Part shown: positions 25,698 to 33,394 of the stretch, one piece after another
How positions within the stretch are numbered: position 1 is the stretch's first letter
Layout of the letters: each line of letters starts with the position of its first letter
NCBI RefSeq assembly: GCF_900105385.1
Contig: NZ_LT629772.1
Location: forward strand, 3,286,001-3,350,000
Source: Microlunatus soli
Lineage (GTDB): Bacteria; Actinomycetota; Actinomycetes; Propionibacteriales; Propionibacteriaceae
DNA: 64,000 nt
Direction: 5' to 3'
The notes under the pieces: model-generated
The model's input: the letters and a program-made list of their open reading frames with translations, nothing else
Database searches by the model: none
Told to the model about the DNA's origin: nothing
Translations under genes and position numbers: made by a program

Positions 25698-26126
25698 TCA
25701 TCGAACGTTGTTGATCATGGTGTCCAGGACGCGTTCGTAGGTCTCGCGGTCGGCGGCCGGGATGCCTCGGCGGAGCCGGCGGTCGAAGTCGCTGGCGACG
25801 TCGCGCAGCCGCAGGAACAACTGTTCACCGGCCTCGGTCAGCTCGACGATGTGCACCCTGCGATTGTCCGGGTCGCGGCGCCGGGAGATCAGCTGCTGGT
25901 CCTCCATCGCCGACAGGTGATGGGTCAGCGTTGCCCCGCGGATGCCGATCGAGGCGGCGAGCTCGTTCTGGTTCCAGCCGCCGCGGGACTTGCAGGCGAT
26001 CAGGATCGACCACACCGGAGCGGAGCCGCCGGCCGCGGCCATGGCTTCGTTGAAGGCGCGTTCGAGAACCCGCGCCGATCGGGTCGTCCGAAGGCCGATC
26101 GGGATCTGTCGGGGTGGTCCGGGCAC
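25698..26126 (-). CDS. MarR family transcriptional regulator
   Basis: The 142-residue protein shows the MarR fold: APVWSILIACKSRGGWNQNE, LAASIGIRGATLTHHLSAME (recognition helix) and the wing ISRRRDPDNRRVHIVELTEA (about residues 80-100). It is divergent from an NTF2-like/SDR operon. A 20-bp dyad ACCGTT-N8-AACGGT at 26184-26203 sits in the shared intergenic region. It probably represses that operon in the absence of a ligand. Confidence 0.88.
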   Translation of the reverse strand: MPGPPRQIPIGLRTTRSARVLERAFNEAMAAAGGSAPVWSILIACKSRGGWNQNELAASIGIRGATLTHHLSAMEDQQLISRRRDPDNRRVHIVELTEAGEQLFLRLRDVASDFDRRLRRGIPAADRETYERVLDTMINNVR

Positions 26127-26183
26127 CTCTCAACGCTACGTTGCTCGACGTACGCCGGGGTTCGGGGTACGGCCAGGGCCGAA

Positions 26184-26203
26184 ACCGTTTGATGTCTAAC
26201 GGT
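26184..26203. promoter_or_regulatory. Candidate MarR operator dyad
   Basis: ACCGTT (26184-26189) and AACGGT (26198-26203) form a perfect inverted repeat with an 8-base spacer in the MarR/NTF2 divergent region, just upstream of a possible -10 element (CCTAGCGT). Confidence 0.4.
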
Positions 26204-26272
26204 CGGCGATCCTAGCGTGGATCACGTGCACCGCGAGCGGCAATCGGGCCGCCGCCAACCCTGGAGATGATC

Positions 26273-26713
26273 ATGGAACAACAGACAACAGCCGACGAGG
26301 CTGCGCTGCGCGACCTCGGTCGACGGTGGGCCGAAGCCGAGGTCGCCAAGGATCTCGACACCCTCGACGCGATGGCGCATCCGGAGCTGAAGCTCGTCGG
26401 CCCGCTCGGCTTCATCCTGGACCGCAACGCCTGGGTGCATCGCTACGCGACCGGTGATCTGGAGACCACCGAACTGACCTGGGACCAGGTCGAGATCAGG
26501 ACCTTCGGTGACGTGGCGATCGCGATCGGACGGCAGCACCAGCAGGCCGCCTACCGTGGCACACCGAACAACGGCGATTTCCGGATCAGCCACGTGTTCG
26601 TCCGCGATCCGCAGGCTCGCTTCGGTTGGCTGATCGCACACGTCCAGCTGAGTCAGATGGTCGCTCCGCCGGGAGGCGCACCGGCTGGGCCGCCGACCGG
26701 CGACCGGTCATGA
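26273..26713 (+). CDS. NTF2-like (SnoaL/DUF4440-type) protein
   Basis: The 146-residue protein starts with the helix EAALRDLGRRWAEAEVAKDL, then MAHPELKLVGPLGFILDRNA (cone-shaped fold core), GDVAIAIGRQHQQAAYRGTP and a terminal strand FRISHVFVRDPQARFGWLIA. This is the NTF2-like fold used by small-molecule isomerases, dehydratases and unassigned proteins. ATG 26273 is preferred over 26267 because CTGGAG lies 6 bases before it. Its stop overlaps the SDR start by 4 bp, so the two proteins are translationally coupled and may act on the same substrate. Confidence 0.82.
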   Translation: MEQQTTADEAALRDLGRRWAEAEVAKDLDTLDAMAHPELKLVGPLGFILDRNAWVHRYATGDLETTELTWDQVEIRTFGDVAIAIGRQHQQAAYRGTPNNGDFRISHVFVRDPQARFGWLIAHVQLSQMVAPPGGAPAGPPTGDRS

Positions 26714-27531
26714 GTGCACCCTCGGCCGACGGTCGACGGCCGGACCTGACGGGTCGGGTGGCACTGATCGCCGGCGCCAGCCGCGGCATCGGGGCCGATG
26801 CCGCGCGCGCGTTCGCCGGCGCGGGGGCCGAGGTGGTCCTCGGTGCCCGCGACACCGCGCGGCTGGACGTGCTGGTCGGCGAGATCACCGAGGCCGGCGG
26901 CCGAGCGGTCGCGCAGCGGACCGACGTGGCCGATCCCGATTCCTCCCGGGAGTTGGTCGAGACCGCGACCCGGACGTACGGCCGACTCGACTTCGCGTTC
27001 AACAACGCCACCGCCGGCGTCAACCGCCCCGGCCCGCTGGCCGACCTGGACATCGACATCTTCGACGCCGAGATCGCCACCAACCTTCGGGGCACGTTCC
27101 TGGGAATGAAGTATCAGATCCCGGCGCTGCTGGCCTCTGGCGGCGGCTCGATCGTCAACATGGCCTCCGGAGCCGGGCTGACCGCGATCGCCAACCTGGC
27201 CGCCTACGTCGCGGCCAAGGCGGGCATCATCCGACTCAGCCAGGTCGCGGCCCTGGACTACGCCGACCAGGGCATCCGGGTCAACGTCGTCGCGCCCGGG
27301 CCGATCAAGACCCATCACATCGAGGCGGCCGGTGAACGGGCCCAGCAGCTCGCGGCAGCATCGGTGCCGATGCGCAGGATGGGACTGCCGGCCGACGTCA
27401 GCGACGTCGTTCTCTGGTTGTGTTCCTCCGCGTCGGCGTACGTGACCGGCACCGTGATCCCGATCGACGGCGGCCAGAGCGCGGGCAGCAAGCCGCACAC
27501 GATGTACGACCAGGGCAAGCCGATGGACTGA
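26710..27531 (+). CDS. Short-chain dehydrogenase/reductase
   Basis: The 273-residue classical SDR shows the NAD(P)-binding GASRGIG motif (residues 22-28), FNNATAG (Asn-Asn-Ala position), catalytic Ser153 (VNMASG), Tyr166 and Lys170 (AAYVAAKAG), and the end strand GTVIPIDGGQSAGSKPHT. It would oxidise or reduce an alcohol/ketone with NAD(P)(H). Arg after GAS hints at NADPH preference, a weak inference. The start overlaps the NTF2-like gene by 4 bp. The MarR regulator upstream suggests inducible catabolism or detoxification. Confidence 0.92.
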   Translation: MSAPSADGRRPDLTGRVALIAGASRGIGADAARAFAGAGAEVVLGARDTARLDVLVGEITEAGGRAVAQRTDVADPDSSRELVETATRTYGRLDFAFNNATAGVNRPGPLADLDIDIFDAEIATNLRGTFLGMKYQIPALLASGGGSIVNMASGAGLTAIANLAAYVAAKAGIIRLSQVAALDYADQGIRVNVVAPGPIKTHHIEAAGERAQQLAAASVPMRRMGLPADVSDVVLWLCSSASAYVTGTVIPIDGGQSAGSKPHTMYDQGKPMD

Positions 27532-27590
27532 ATCGGTGCCGGCCCGCGACGGAGCCGGCCCCGTCGGAGCACGGTCCGCCCGGCAAGTGG

Positions 27591-29219
27591 TCACCGCCAG
27601 CGACGGCCCCGCGGCTGATCGTCCTCCGCGTCGTCCTCGCGGAGATCGGCGAAGTTGAAGGACTCGTCGTCGGATCGTGAGCGTCGGGAACGCACCTTCG
27701 TCTCGGTCGTTTCGTCCGACCCGGTGCCGTCGGCCGCAGGTTGGCCGGCGGCGCTGTCGTCGTCCCGCCGGATCCGCGGCAGCCGGGTGGTCTCGCGTTC
27801 GTCGAGGGGTGCCGTCGTGGCGGCGGTCGGACGCACCCGCTGGCTGTCGGTCACGGCGCCCACCGGGGTCTCGGCCGGTTCCTTCGTGCCGGTCCGCTTG
27901 CTGGCCGCCACCTTCGCCCCCTTGCCGGAGGTCTTCTTCGCCGCTGCCGGCTTGGCCGCGCCGCCGGAGCCGGACCCACCGGCCGCTTGCTCCGCCGGCT
28001 TCCGACCGATCCTGCCTGCAGCCACCACCGCGACGCCGACGGCCGTGGTCAGCGGCATCGCCAGCACCAGCCCGATCGCGCCGACCAGGGTCCGGACGAT
28101 CTCCTCGCTGAGCGCCTCGGTCTGCGCCACCTCACCCAGCGGCCGGTTGTAGACCGTGATCAGCAGCAGCGTCGCCAGCCCGGCGCCCGCGGTCGCGAAC
28201 GCGATCGTGTAGACGCTGGAGGCGATGTGATCGCGGCCGATCCGCATCGCCCGGGAGAACAGCTTCTTCTGGTCCGGATCGGATTCGGCGAGCTCCCAGA
28301 CCGCGGAGGCCTGCGTGATGGTCACGTCGTTCAACACGCCGAGGCCGGCGACGATGATGCCGCACAGCACGACCGAGGTCAGCGCCATGTCCGGTGCCGA
28401 CGCGGCCAGCAGATAGTCGTCCTCGGCCGAGATCCCGGTCAGATGTGCCCAGGAACTCATCGCCCAGCCGAGGCCGGCGGTGACCAGCAGCCCGAACAAC
28501 GTCCCGAGCAGGGCGGTCGTCGTCCGGGCACTGAATCCGTGCGCGGTGTAGAGCACGACGAACATGATCGCCACCGAGCCGATCAGGCCGACCAGTATCG
28601 GATTGGACCCGCTGACCATCGCCGGGAACATGAATTTGATCAGGATGAACGCCGCGAAACCCAACCCGATCAAGGATGCGAAGCCTCGCCATCGGGCGAC
28701 GATGATCACCGCGAGCGCGAACGCACCGGCCAGGACGATCAGCGGCACCGTACGGTCGAAGTCGGAGAACTGGTACGACGCCTGGGCTCCGCCCTGGGTG
28801 CCGGCCGGCACCCGGACCAGTTTGACCTTCTGGCCCACCTCGACCCCGGAGCGGAACTGGGCTTCGGTCAGCACGACCTGGACCTCGCGCCCCTGCTCCG
28901 GGCCCTCGAGCAGTTTGGCGGTGATGTTGCCGCAGGACTTCTGGTCGCCGGAGCCTGACACCGAGCCGACCTGACCCTGGCAGGAGGTGCGCTGGACCTT
29001 GGTGATCTCGGCCTTCGGGAGGGTGACGCCCTTGGCCGAATAGGTCGAGGTGTCCTCCCGGATGTGGTCGCTGACGTCGTGCGGCCACAGCCAGATCAGC
29101 CCGACAACGGTCCAGATCGCGATCGGGATCAGGATCACGATCATCAGCCGCAACGCCTTCAACTGGCGCACCGAGCTTTCGGCCGTCGTCGGGTGGTCGG
29201 TAGCGTGCGAGTGGGTCAC
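27591..29219 (-). CDS. YibE/F family membrane protein
   Basis: The 542-residue protein has an N-terminal helix, an extracytoplasmic beta domain (about 60-150, with a CQGQVG...KSCG cysteine pair), then seven or more membrane helices with LNDVTITQASAVWEL and the final LTTAVGVAVVAAGRIGRKP. These are hallmarks of the YibE/F family, of unknown biochemical role. The C-terminal about 130 residues are low-complexity, with Ala/Lys runs and many Arg/Asp/Glu. GTG 29219 (MTHSHATDHP) is preferred. An earlier ATG at 29249 would overlap the divergent neighbour's start. Confidence 0.87.
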   Translation of the reverse strand: MTHSHATDHPTTAESSVRQLKALRLMIVILIPIAIWTVVGLIWLWPHDVSDHIREDTSTYSAKGVTLPKAEITKVQRTSCQGQVGSVSGSGDQKSCGNITAKLLEGPEQGREVQVVLTEAQFRSGVEVGQKVKLVRVPAGTQGGAQASYQFSDFDRTVPLIVLAGAFALAVIIVARWRGFASLIGLGFAAFILIKFMFPAMVSGSNPILVGLIGSVAIMFVVLYTAHGFSARTTTALLGTLFGLLVTAGLGWAMSSWAHLTGISAEDDYLLAASAPDMALTSVVLCGIIVAGLGVLNDVTITQASAVWELAESDPDQKKLFSRAMRIGRDHIASSVYTIAFATAGAGLATLLLITVYNRPLGEVAQTEALSEEIVRTLVGAIGLVLAMPLTTAVGVAVVAAGRIGRKPAEQAAGGSGSGGAAKPAAAKKTSGKGAKVAASKRTGTKEPAETPVGAVTDSQRVRPTAATTAPLDERETTRLPRIRRDDDSAAGQPAADGTGSDETTETKVRSRRSRSDDESFNFADLREDDAEDDQPRGRRWR

Positions 29220-29225
29220 AGGACC

Positions 29226-29239
29226 TAATCTTTCTAGAC
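29226..29239 (+). promoter_or_regulatory. Probable -10 element for a leaderless DUF3152 transcript
   Basis: TAATCT (29226-29231) is followed after 8 bases by GTG 29240, with no ribosome-binding sequence between. This is the spacing of a leaderless actinobacterial mRNA. A clear -35 element is not seen. Confidence 0.35.
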
Positions 29240-30085
29240 GTGGTTCCATCCAGCGAACAAGGGAACGGTACAGACCCGAGCCCAGAAGAGCACGATTTCA
29301 TACCGAAATCGTCCAATTCGCGGCGCCTACTGGCCATCCCGGTCGCGGTCCTGGTAGTGGTCCTGACCGCGGGACTCGCGGTGAATCGGCTCGGTTGGGC
29401 CGATGAGCTGGCCGGATCGCCGGAGGGGTCGCCGAGCCCGAGCCGGAGCGTTTCGGTGTCGGAGAAGGCCTCGGCGAAGCCGTCCAAGGCGGCCAAGAGC
29501 CACAAACCGACGACGAAACCGTCCACGAAGCGGACCGCGCCGCAGCGGGTGGCGACCAACGGCCCCCGCAAATACACCCCGGCCCAGCTGTGGGGCGCGC
29601 CGAAGGGCAAGCGCGGCGCGCTGATCACCTACACCGTACGAGTGCAGCACGGCCTGCCGTACGACGCCAAGCAGACGGCCCGCTTCATCCACGGCGTGCT
29701 GAACGACAAGCGCAGCTGGGGACGGTCCGGCCAGTGGCGGTTGAAGCTGGTGCCGACCACCGCCGACTCCGACGTCGACATCTATCTGGTCACCCGGACC
29801 ACCACCGACCGGCTGTGCGCGCCGCTGCAGACCCGAAGGAAGGTGTCCTGCTTCAACAACGGCAGGGTGGTGCTGAACGCCGACCGCTGGGCCTACGGTG
29901 CCAAGTCCTACGGCAAGGACCTGATCGGCTACCGTCGCAACCTCGTCAATCATGAATTCGGTCACAGCCTCGGTCACGGGCACGTGTCCTGCCCCGGCAA
30001 GGGCAAGCGGGCGCCGATCATGATGCAACAGACCAAGGGTCTCGACGGCTGCCGCCGCAACCCGTGGCCGAATCCGAAGGGCTGA
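29240..30085 (+). CDS. DUF3152 secreted/anchored zinc metallopeptidase-like protein
   Basis: The 281-residue protein has one N-terminal membrane helix (about residues 31-50), a long Ser/Lys/Pro/Thr linker (about 60-105), and a C-terminal catalytic-like domain. It carries the zinc motif HEFGHSLGHGH (238-248) and a downstream Met-turn-like IMMQQ. This is the metzincin arrangement and fits the DUF3152 family. The domain should face outside the membrane and be Zn-dependent; substrates are unknown. Cysteines flank the active site (LCAPL, SCFNN, SCPGK, DGCRR), suggesting disulfides. The start codon lies only 20 bp from the divergent YibE/F start. Confidence 0.85.
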   Translation: MVPSSEQGNGTDPSPEEHDFIPKSSNSRRLLAIPVAVLVVVLTAGLAVNRLGWADELAGSPEGSPSPSRSVSVSEKASAKPSKAAKSHKPTTKPSTKRTAPQRVATNGPRKYTPAQLWGAPKGKRGALITYTVRVQHGLPYDAKQTARFIHGVLNDKRSWGRSGQWRLKLVPTTADSDVDIYLVTRTTTDRLCAPLQTRRKVSCFNNGRVVLNADRWAYGAKSYGKDLIGYRRNLVNHEFGHSLGHGHVSCPGKGKRAPIMMQQTKGLDGCRRNPWPNPKG

Positions 30086-30134
30086 GGCCGAATCCCTGAG
30101 GTCGAATCAGAGAGTGTGAGGTGCGGTTCCACCG

Positions 30135-30920
30135 ATGCTGATCCTGCTGCCCCCGTCGGAAGGTAAAGCCGACCCACCGCGCCGCGGCCGGCCGGTCGAG
30201 GTCGACGCGTTGTCCACCCCGGAGCTGGGAGCCGCCCGGCGAAAGGTGGCCGATGCGTTGGTGGCCAGCAGCTCGCTCCCGGAGGCGGCCGAGATCCTCG
30301 GCCTGAGTGCCGGTCAGCTGGACGAACTGCAGCGCAACCGGACCCTGCTCGAGCAGCCGGCCCGGCCGGCCGCCGAGGTCTACACCGGTGTGCTCTACGA
30401 CGCCCTCGCTCTGGGCACGCTGGATCCGGCGGCCCGGCGCCGGGCTCGGGCGGCGATCAGGGTCCAGAGTGCGCTGTGGGGACCGATCAAGATCACTGAC
30501 CGGATCCCGTCCTATCGACTCTCGATCGGTACGACCCTGCCGGGGATCGGCGGGCTGGCGAGCTATTGGCGAGAACAGCTGGCCGGGGTGTTCGACGAGC
30601 AGGCGGGCAGCGAACTGATCGTCGACTGCCGGTCCAGCGGGTACGCCGCCTGGCGCCCGGAGCGCACCGAGAAGTTGATCAAGGTCACCGCGGTCACCGA
30701 GAAGGCCGGTCGACGCAGCGTGGTGTCGCACTTCGCCAAGCACACCCGCGGAGCGGTCGCCAGGATCCTGCTGCAGGCACCCCGGGCGCCGCGCACCCCC
30801 GCCCGGGTGGCCGCCCTCGTCGCCGAGAGCGCCCAGTGTGAGCTGACCGGACCGGGCCGTGGCGGCTGGGAGCTGACCGTGATCACCGATTCGCTGGGCC
30901 GGCTGGCAGCACCGTCCTGA
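30135..30920 (+). CDS. yaaA: YaaA family peroxide-stress protein
   Basis: The 261-residue protein opens with MLILLPPSEGKADPP, the defining N-terminal block of the YaaA/DUF328 family. It continues with LYDALALGTLD, SALWGPIKITDRIPSYRLSI and the conserved VDCRSSGYAAW, then VSHFAKHTRG near the end. In E. coli YaaA limits intracellular iron and DNA damage during hydrogen peroxide stress; DNA-binding by the fold has been reported. The gene stands alone between DUF3152 and a reductase. Confidence 0.92.
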   Translation: MLILLPPSEGKADPPRRGRPVEVDALSTPELGAARRKVADALVASSSLPEAAEILGLSAGQLDELQRNRTLLEQPARPAAEVYTGVLYDALALGTLDPAARRRARAAIRVQSALWGPIKITDRIPSYRLSIGTTLPGIGGLASYWREQLAGVFDEQAGSELIVDCRSSGYAAWRPERTEKLIKVTAVTEKAGRRSVVSHFAKHTRGAVARILLQAPRAPRTPARVAALVAESAQCELTGPGRGGWELTVITDSLGRLAAPS

Positions 30921-31061
30921 ACGACACCGGTCTTCCGGACAGGCCGAAACGTCTCGCGCGGGGCTGTCGTCTGCGACAGTCTTGTCGAATCCACTGCAGG
31001 ATGTTCGACGCGTTGTCATCAGGCACGACATCCGACACGTGCCGCAAGCGGAGGAGACGGC

Positions 31062-31646
31062 ATGGGCAAGATCCTGACCCACATGACGATGTCCCTGGAC
31101 GGCTTCATCGCCGAGCCCGACGATCAGATCGGCGAGCTGTTCGACTGGTACCAGGCCGGTGACATCACCGTGGACAATCCGAGTGACGATGTCGTGTTCT
31201 CCGTCGACGAGGGCGGAGCGGAGGTCCTGCATCAGCTGACCGACAACGTCGGCGCCCTGATCTCGGGGCGCCGACTGTTCGACATCGCCGACGGCTGGAA
31301 CGATGTGCACCCGGTGGGGGCTCCGGTCGTCGTGGTCACTCACCAACCACCGAGCAACGCGGAACGGTGGCCGCGGACGACCTTTGTGAACGGTGTCGAG
31401 GCGGCGGTCGCGCGGGCGAGGGAGATCGCCGGCGACCGGGACGTCACCATCGCCAGCGCCGACATCATCCAACAGGCACTCAATCTCGGCCTGGTGGATG
31501 AGCTCTGTGTCAGTCAGGTGCCGGTGCTGTTCGGTGCCGGCATCCGCTACTTCGGGGAGCTGGTCGGCGGGCACATCCTGCTCGACGACCCGACCGTCGT
31601 TGAAGGTCGTCGGGCGCTGCATCTGCGCTATCCGGTCCGACACTGA
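31062..31646 (+). CDS. Dihydrofolate reductase-like (RibD C-terminal) protein
   Basis: The 194-residue protein begins KILTHMTMSLDGFIAEPDDQ (the S-x-D-G-x-I strand of the DHFR/RibD_C fold), has DNVGALISGRRLFDIADGWN, VVVVTHQPP, TIASADIIQQALNLGLVDEL and ends with the LLDDPTVVEGRRALHLRYPV strand. The family uses NADPH, but most bacterial members have no proven substrate. GAGGAG lies 6-11 bases before ATG 31062. Confidence 0.9.
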   Translation: MGKILTHMTMSLDGFIAEPDDQIGELFDWYQAGDITVDNPSDDVVFSVDEGGAEVLHQLTDNVGALISGRRLFDIADGWNDVHPVGAPVVVVTHQPPSNAERWPRTTFVNGVEAAVARAREIAGDRDVTIASADIIQQALNLGLVDELCVSQVPVLFGAGIRYFGELVGGHILLDDPTVVEGRRALHLRYPVRH

Positions 31647-31681
31647 CCGGTCGATAACGCCTGGACAGTCGGTCGGCGTCC

Positions 31682-32734
31682 TTGCCAGACTGCGAGATCG
31701 TGATCCTCAGTCAGCAGCTGATCGAATTCTGCCGTCGTCGTGATGTTGATCTTGCTGCGGGCACGGTGACCCGGCTGTACGGCGGAGAAGTCAACGACAA
31801 CTGGAAGATCGAGCGGCCGGGTGCGTCGGCCGTCGTGCTGCGCCGATACCGACAGACCGTCGAGCCGGAGGAGCTCGATTGCGAGTTGGCAGCCGCCGAC
31901 GTTCTGGCGAGGTCCGGATTTCCTACCCCCGCACCGATCGCCGTGAGTGGCGAGTCCCTCGCCGGCCGCTGGGAAATGGTCGAGGGGCGTCCGACGGCAC
32001 TCTTCGACTTCGTCGACGGCCGGCATCCGGTGCAGCGCCCCGGCGGATACGGGTCGCTGGACCTCGAGCTCGGCCGGGCGGCAGCCGGTCTGGCGGGTCG
32101 GATGCAGCTGCTGCTCGCCCAAGATCAACAGGCCGGCCACCAGTTGCCGGGCGCAAGATCGCCGGTCCGCGATCCGCGGCATCGGGTGCAGGCGTTCCTC
32201 GACGGCGATCTCGCCGAGCAACCGGTCTTCGGATCGTTGATTGCACCACTGCGAGACCTCAATGACCGAATGGCATCGCTCAGCGATGATCAGGAAGAAT
32301 TGCCGGTCGGCCTGATCCACAACGACATCAGTCCGCCCAATCTGCTGCTCGGCGACGACGACAGCATCGTTGCCCTGTTGGACTTCGATGACAGCGCTCA
32401 GACCTGTCTGTGCTACGAGCTCGGTCCGATCATCAGCAACTTCGGCAAGGACCAGAAGCGCCGCATCGACGCGGATCGAGTCGAGATGTTGATCACTGCC
32501 TACCACGCGGTCCGCTCGCTCACGCCGTACGAGTGCAGGTTGCTGCCCGACCTGCTGGCGATACACGCAGCAGCCGAAGCCGTCGAGGTGATCACCAACT
32601 GGCTGGCGGCCGGTCGAACCGATCTTGATCCGATGGAGAGTTACAGCGCACAGCAGTTCCTGGATCTGCTGGCGATGCGGACCGAACTGCAGAGCAGGAT
32701 CATCAGCGAGCAGACGAACGATCACCAGCGTTGA
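31682..32734 (+). CDS. Aminoglycoside phosphotransferase-like kinase (APH/ChoK family)
   Basis: The 350-residue protein has the kinase-like fold: GGEVNDNWKIER (nucleotide loop), VVLRRY (Lys/Arg strand), the catalytic loop GLIHNDISPPNLLL (His-x-Asp-x4-Asn) and the metal site VALLDFDDSAQTCLCYELG. Homologues phosphorylate aminoglycosides, choline, homoserine or other small alcohols. The arrangement is closest to homoserine kinase II/methylthioribose kinase-type proteins. The start is uncertain: TTG 31682 or GTG 31700 are both in frame, without a strong ribosome site. Confidence 0.83.
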   Translation: MPDCEIVILSQQLIEFCRRRDVDLAAGTVTRLYGGEVNDNWKIERPGASAVVLRRYRQTVEPEELDCELAAADVLARSGFPTPAPIAVSGESLAGRWEMVEGRPTALFDFVDGRHPVQRPGGYGSLDLELGRAAAGLAGRMQLLLAQDQQAGHQLPGARSPVRDPRHRVQAFLDGDLAEQPVFGSLIAPLRDLNDRMASLSDDQEELPVGLIHNDISPPNLLLGDDDSIVALLDFDDSAQTCLCYELGPIISNFGKDQKRRIDADRVEMLITAYHAVRSLTPYECRLLPDLLAIHAAAEAVEVITNWLAAGRTDLDPMESYSAQQFLDLLAMRTELQSRIISEQTNDHQR

Positions 32735-32812
32735 CTGCACCTTCTGTCGGATCGCCGGACGGCCCAGCGAGGGTAGTGCAGTCCGGTACGGCGCCCGTCC
32801 ACGGATCCGGGC

Positions 32813-33208
32813 TCAGCGAGGTAGGTAGGCCATGGCTGGGCGAGGGTTGACCACGATCTGCACCCCGTCCTCGTAGATCACGCTGCCCGGATCGTCGGAC
32901 TCGACCCGGAGGCAGGGCACCTGATGGGAGCGCAGGATCTCCAGGTAGGGCGGCACCCGAGCCAGCAGATGGACGGCGGTGTCCTTGAACCACGCCGTGG
33001 CCTGCGGGTTGACGGTCTCGCTGTAGACGTCGGGATCGGCTGCGCTCGGATCGGGGTAGGCGGCGTTGAACCAGTCGTTGCCGCGGCGCCAGATCCGATG
33101 CTCGGCGTCGGTCAGCAGTCCACTGCGGCCGAGGCCGTTCATCAGGCCGAAGACGCCGGTGTGCACGCCCCGCTTGCCCGGCACCGGGGACTGGAATCTG
33201 ATGAACAC
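32813..33208 (-). CDS. Conserved hypothetical protein
   Basis: The 131-residue protein begins MFIRFQSPVPGKRGVHTGVF, contains NGLGRSGLLTDAEHRIWRRG, NDWFNAAYPDPS, NPQATAWFKDTAVHLLARVP and ends EDGVQIVVNPRPAMAYLPR. The many Trp/Phe and the N-x-A-T-A-W-F-K block look like an actinobacterial family I recall as unannotated. There is no signal peptide and no metal-binding or catalytic motif that I recognise. It is convergent with the kinase and divergent from the DUF222/HNH gene. Confidence 0.65.
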   Translation of the reverse strand: MFIRFQSPVPGKRGVHTGVFGLMNGLGRSGLLTDAEHRIWRRGNDWFNAAYPDPSAADPDVYSETVNPQATAWFKDTAVHLLARVPPYLEILRSHQVPCLRVESDDPGSVIYEDGVQIVVNPRPAMAYLPR

Positions 33209-33394
33209 CGATCAGCTCCTGGGCAGCCGGTCCGCCTGATCGTGGGCAGGGGAAGCGATGTTGCTGTGCAGCATCGACACGCTTTCGGGGCGGCTGATCA
33301 TGATCGGGAAGTCTACTGTCCTGCTCCGGCACCGCTGGGTACACAGAGCGGCGTGGACCGAAGAATGTCAGTACCGCCCTCTAGAGTTTTGATC

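Noticed and set aside
32924-33394. Extension of the DUF222/HNH gene to 32924
   Set aside because: This part is antisense to the conserved hypothetical gene and lacks DUF222 features; the domain begins after ATG 33395.
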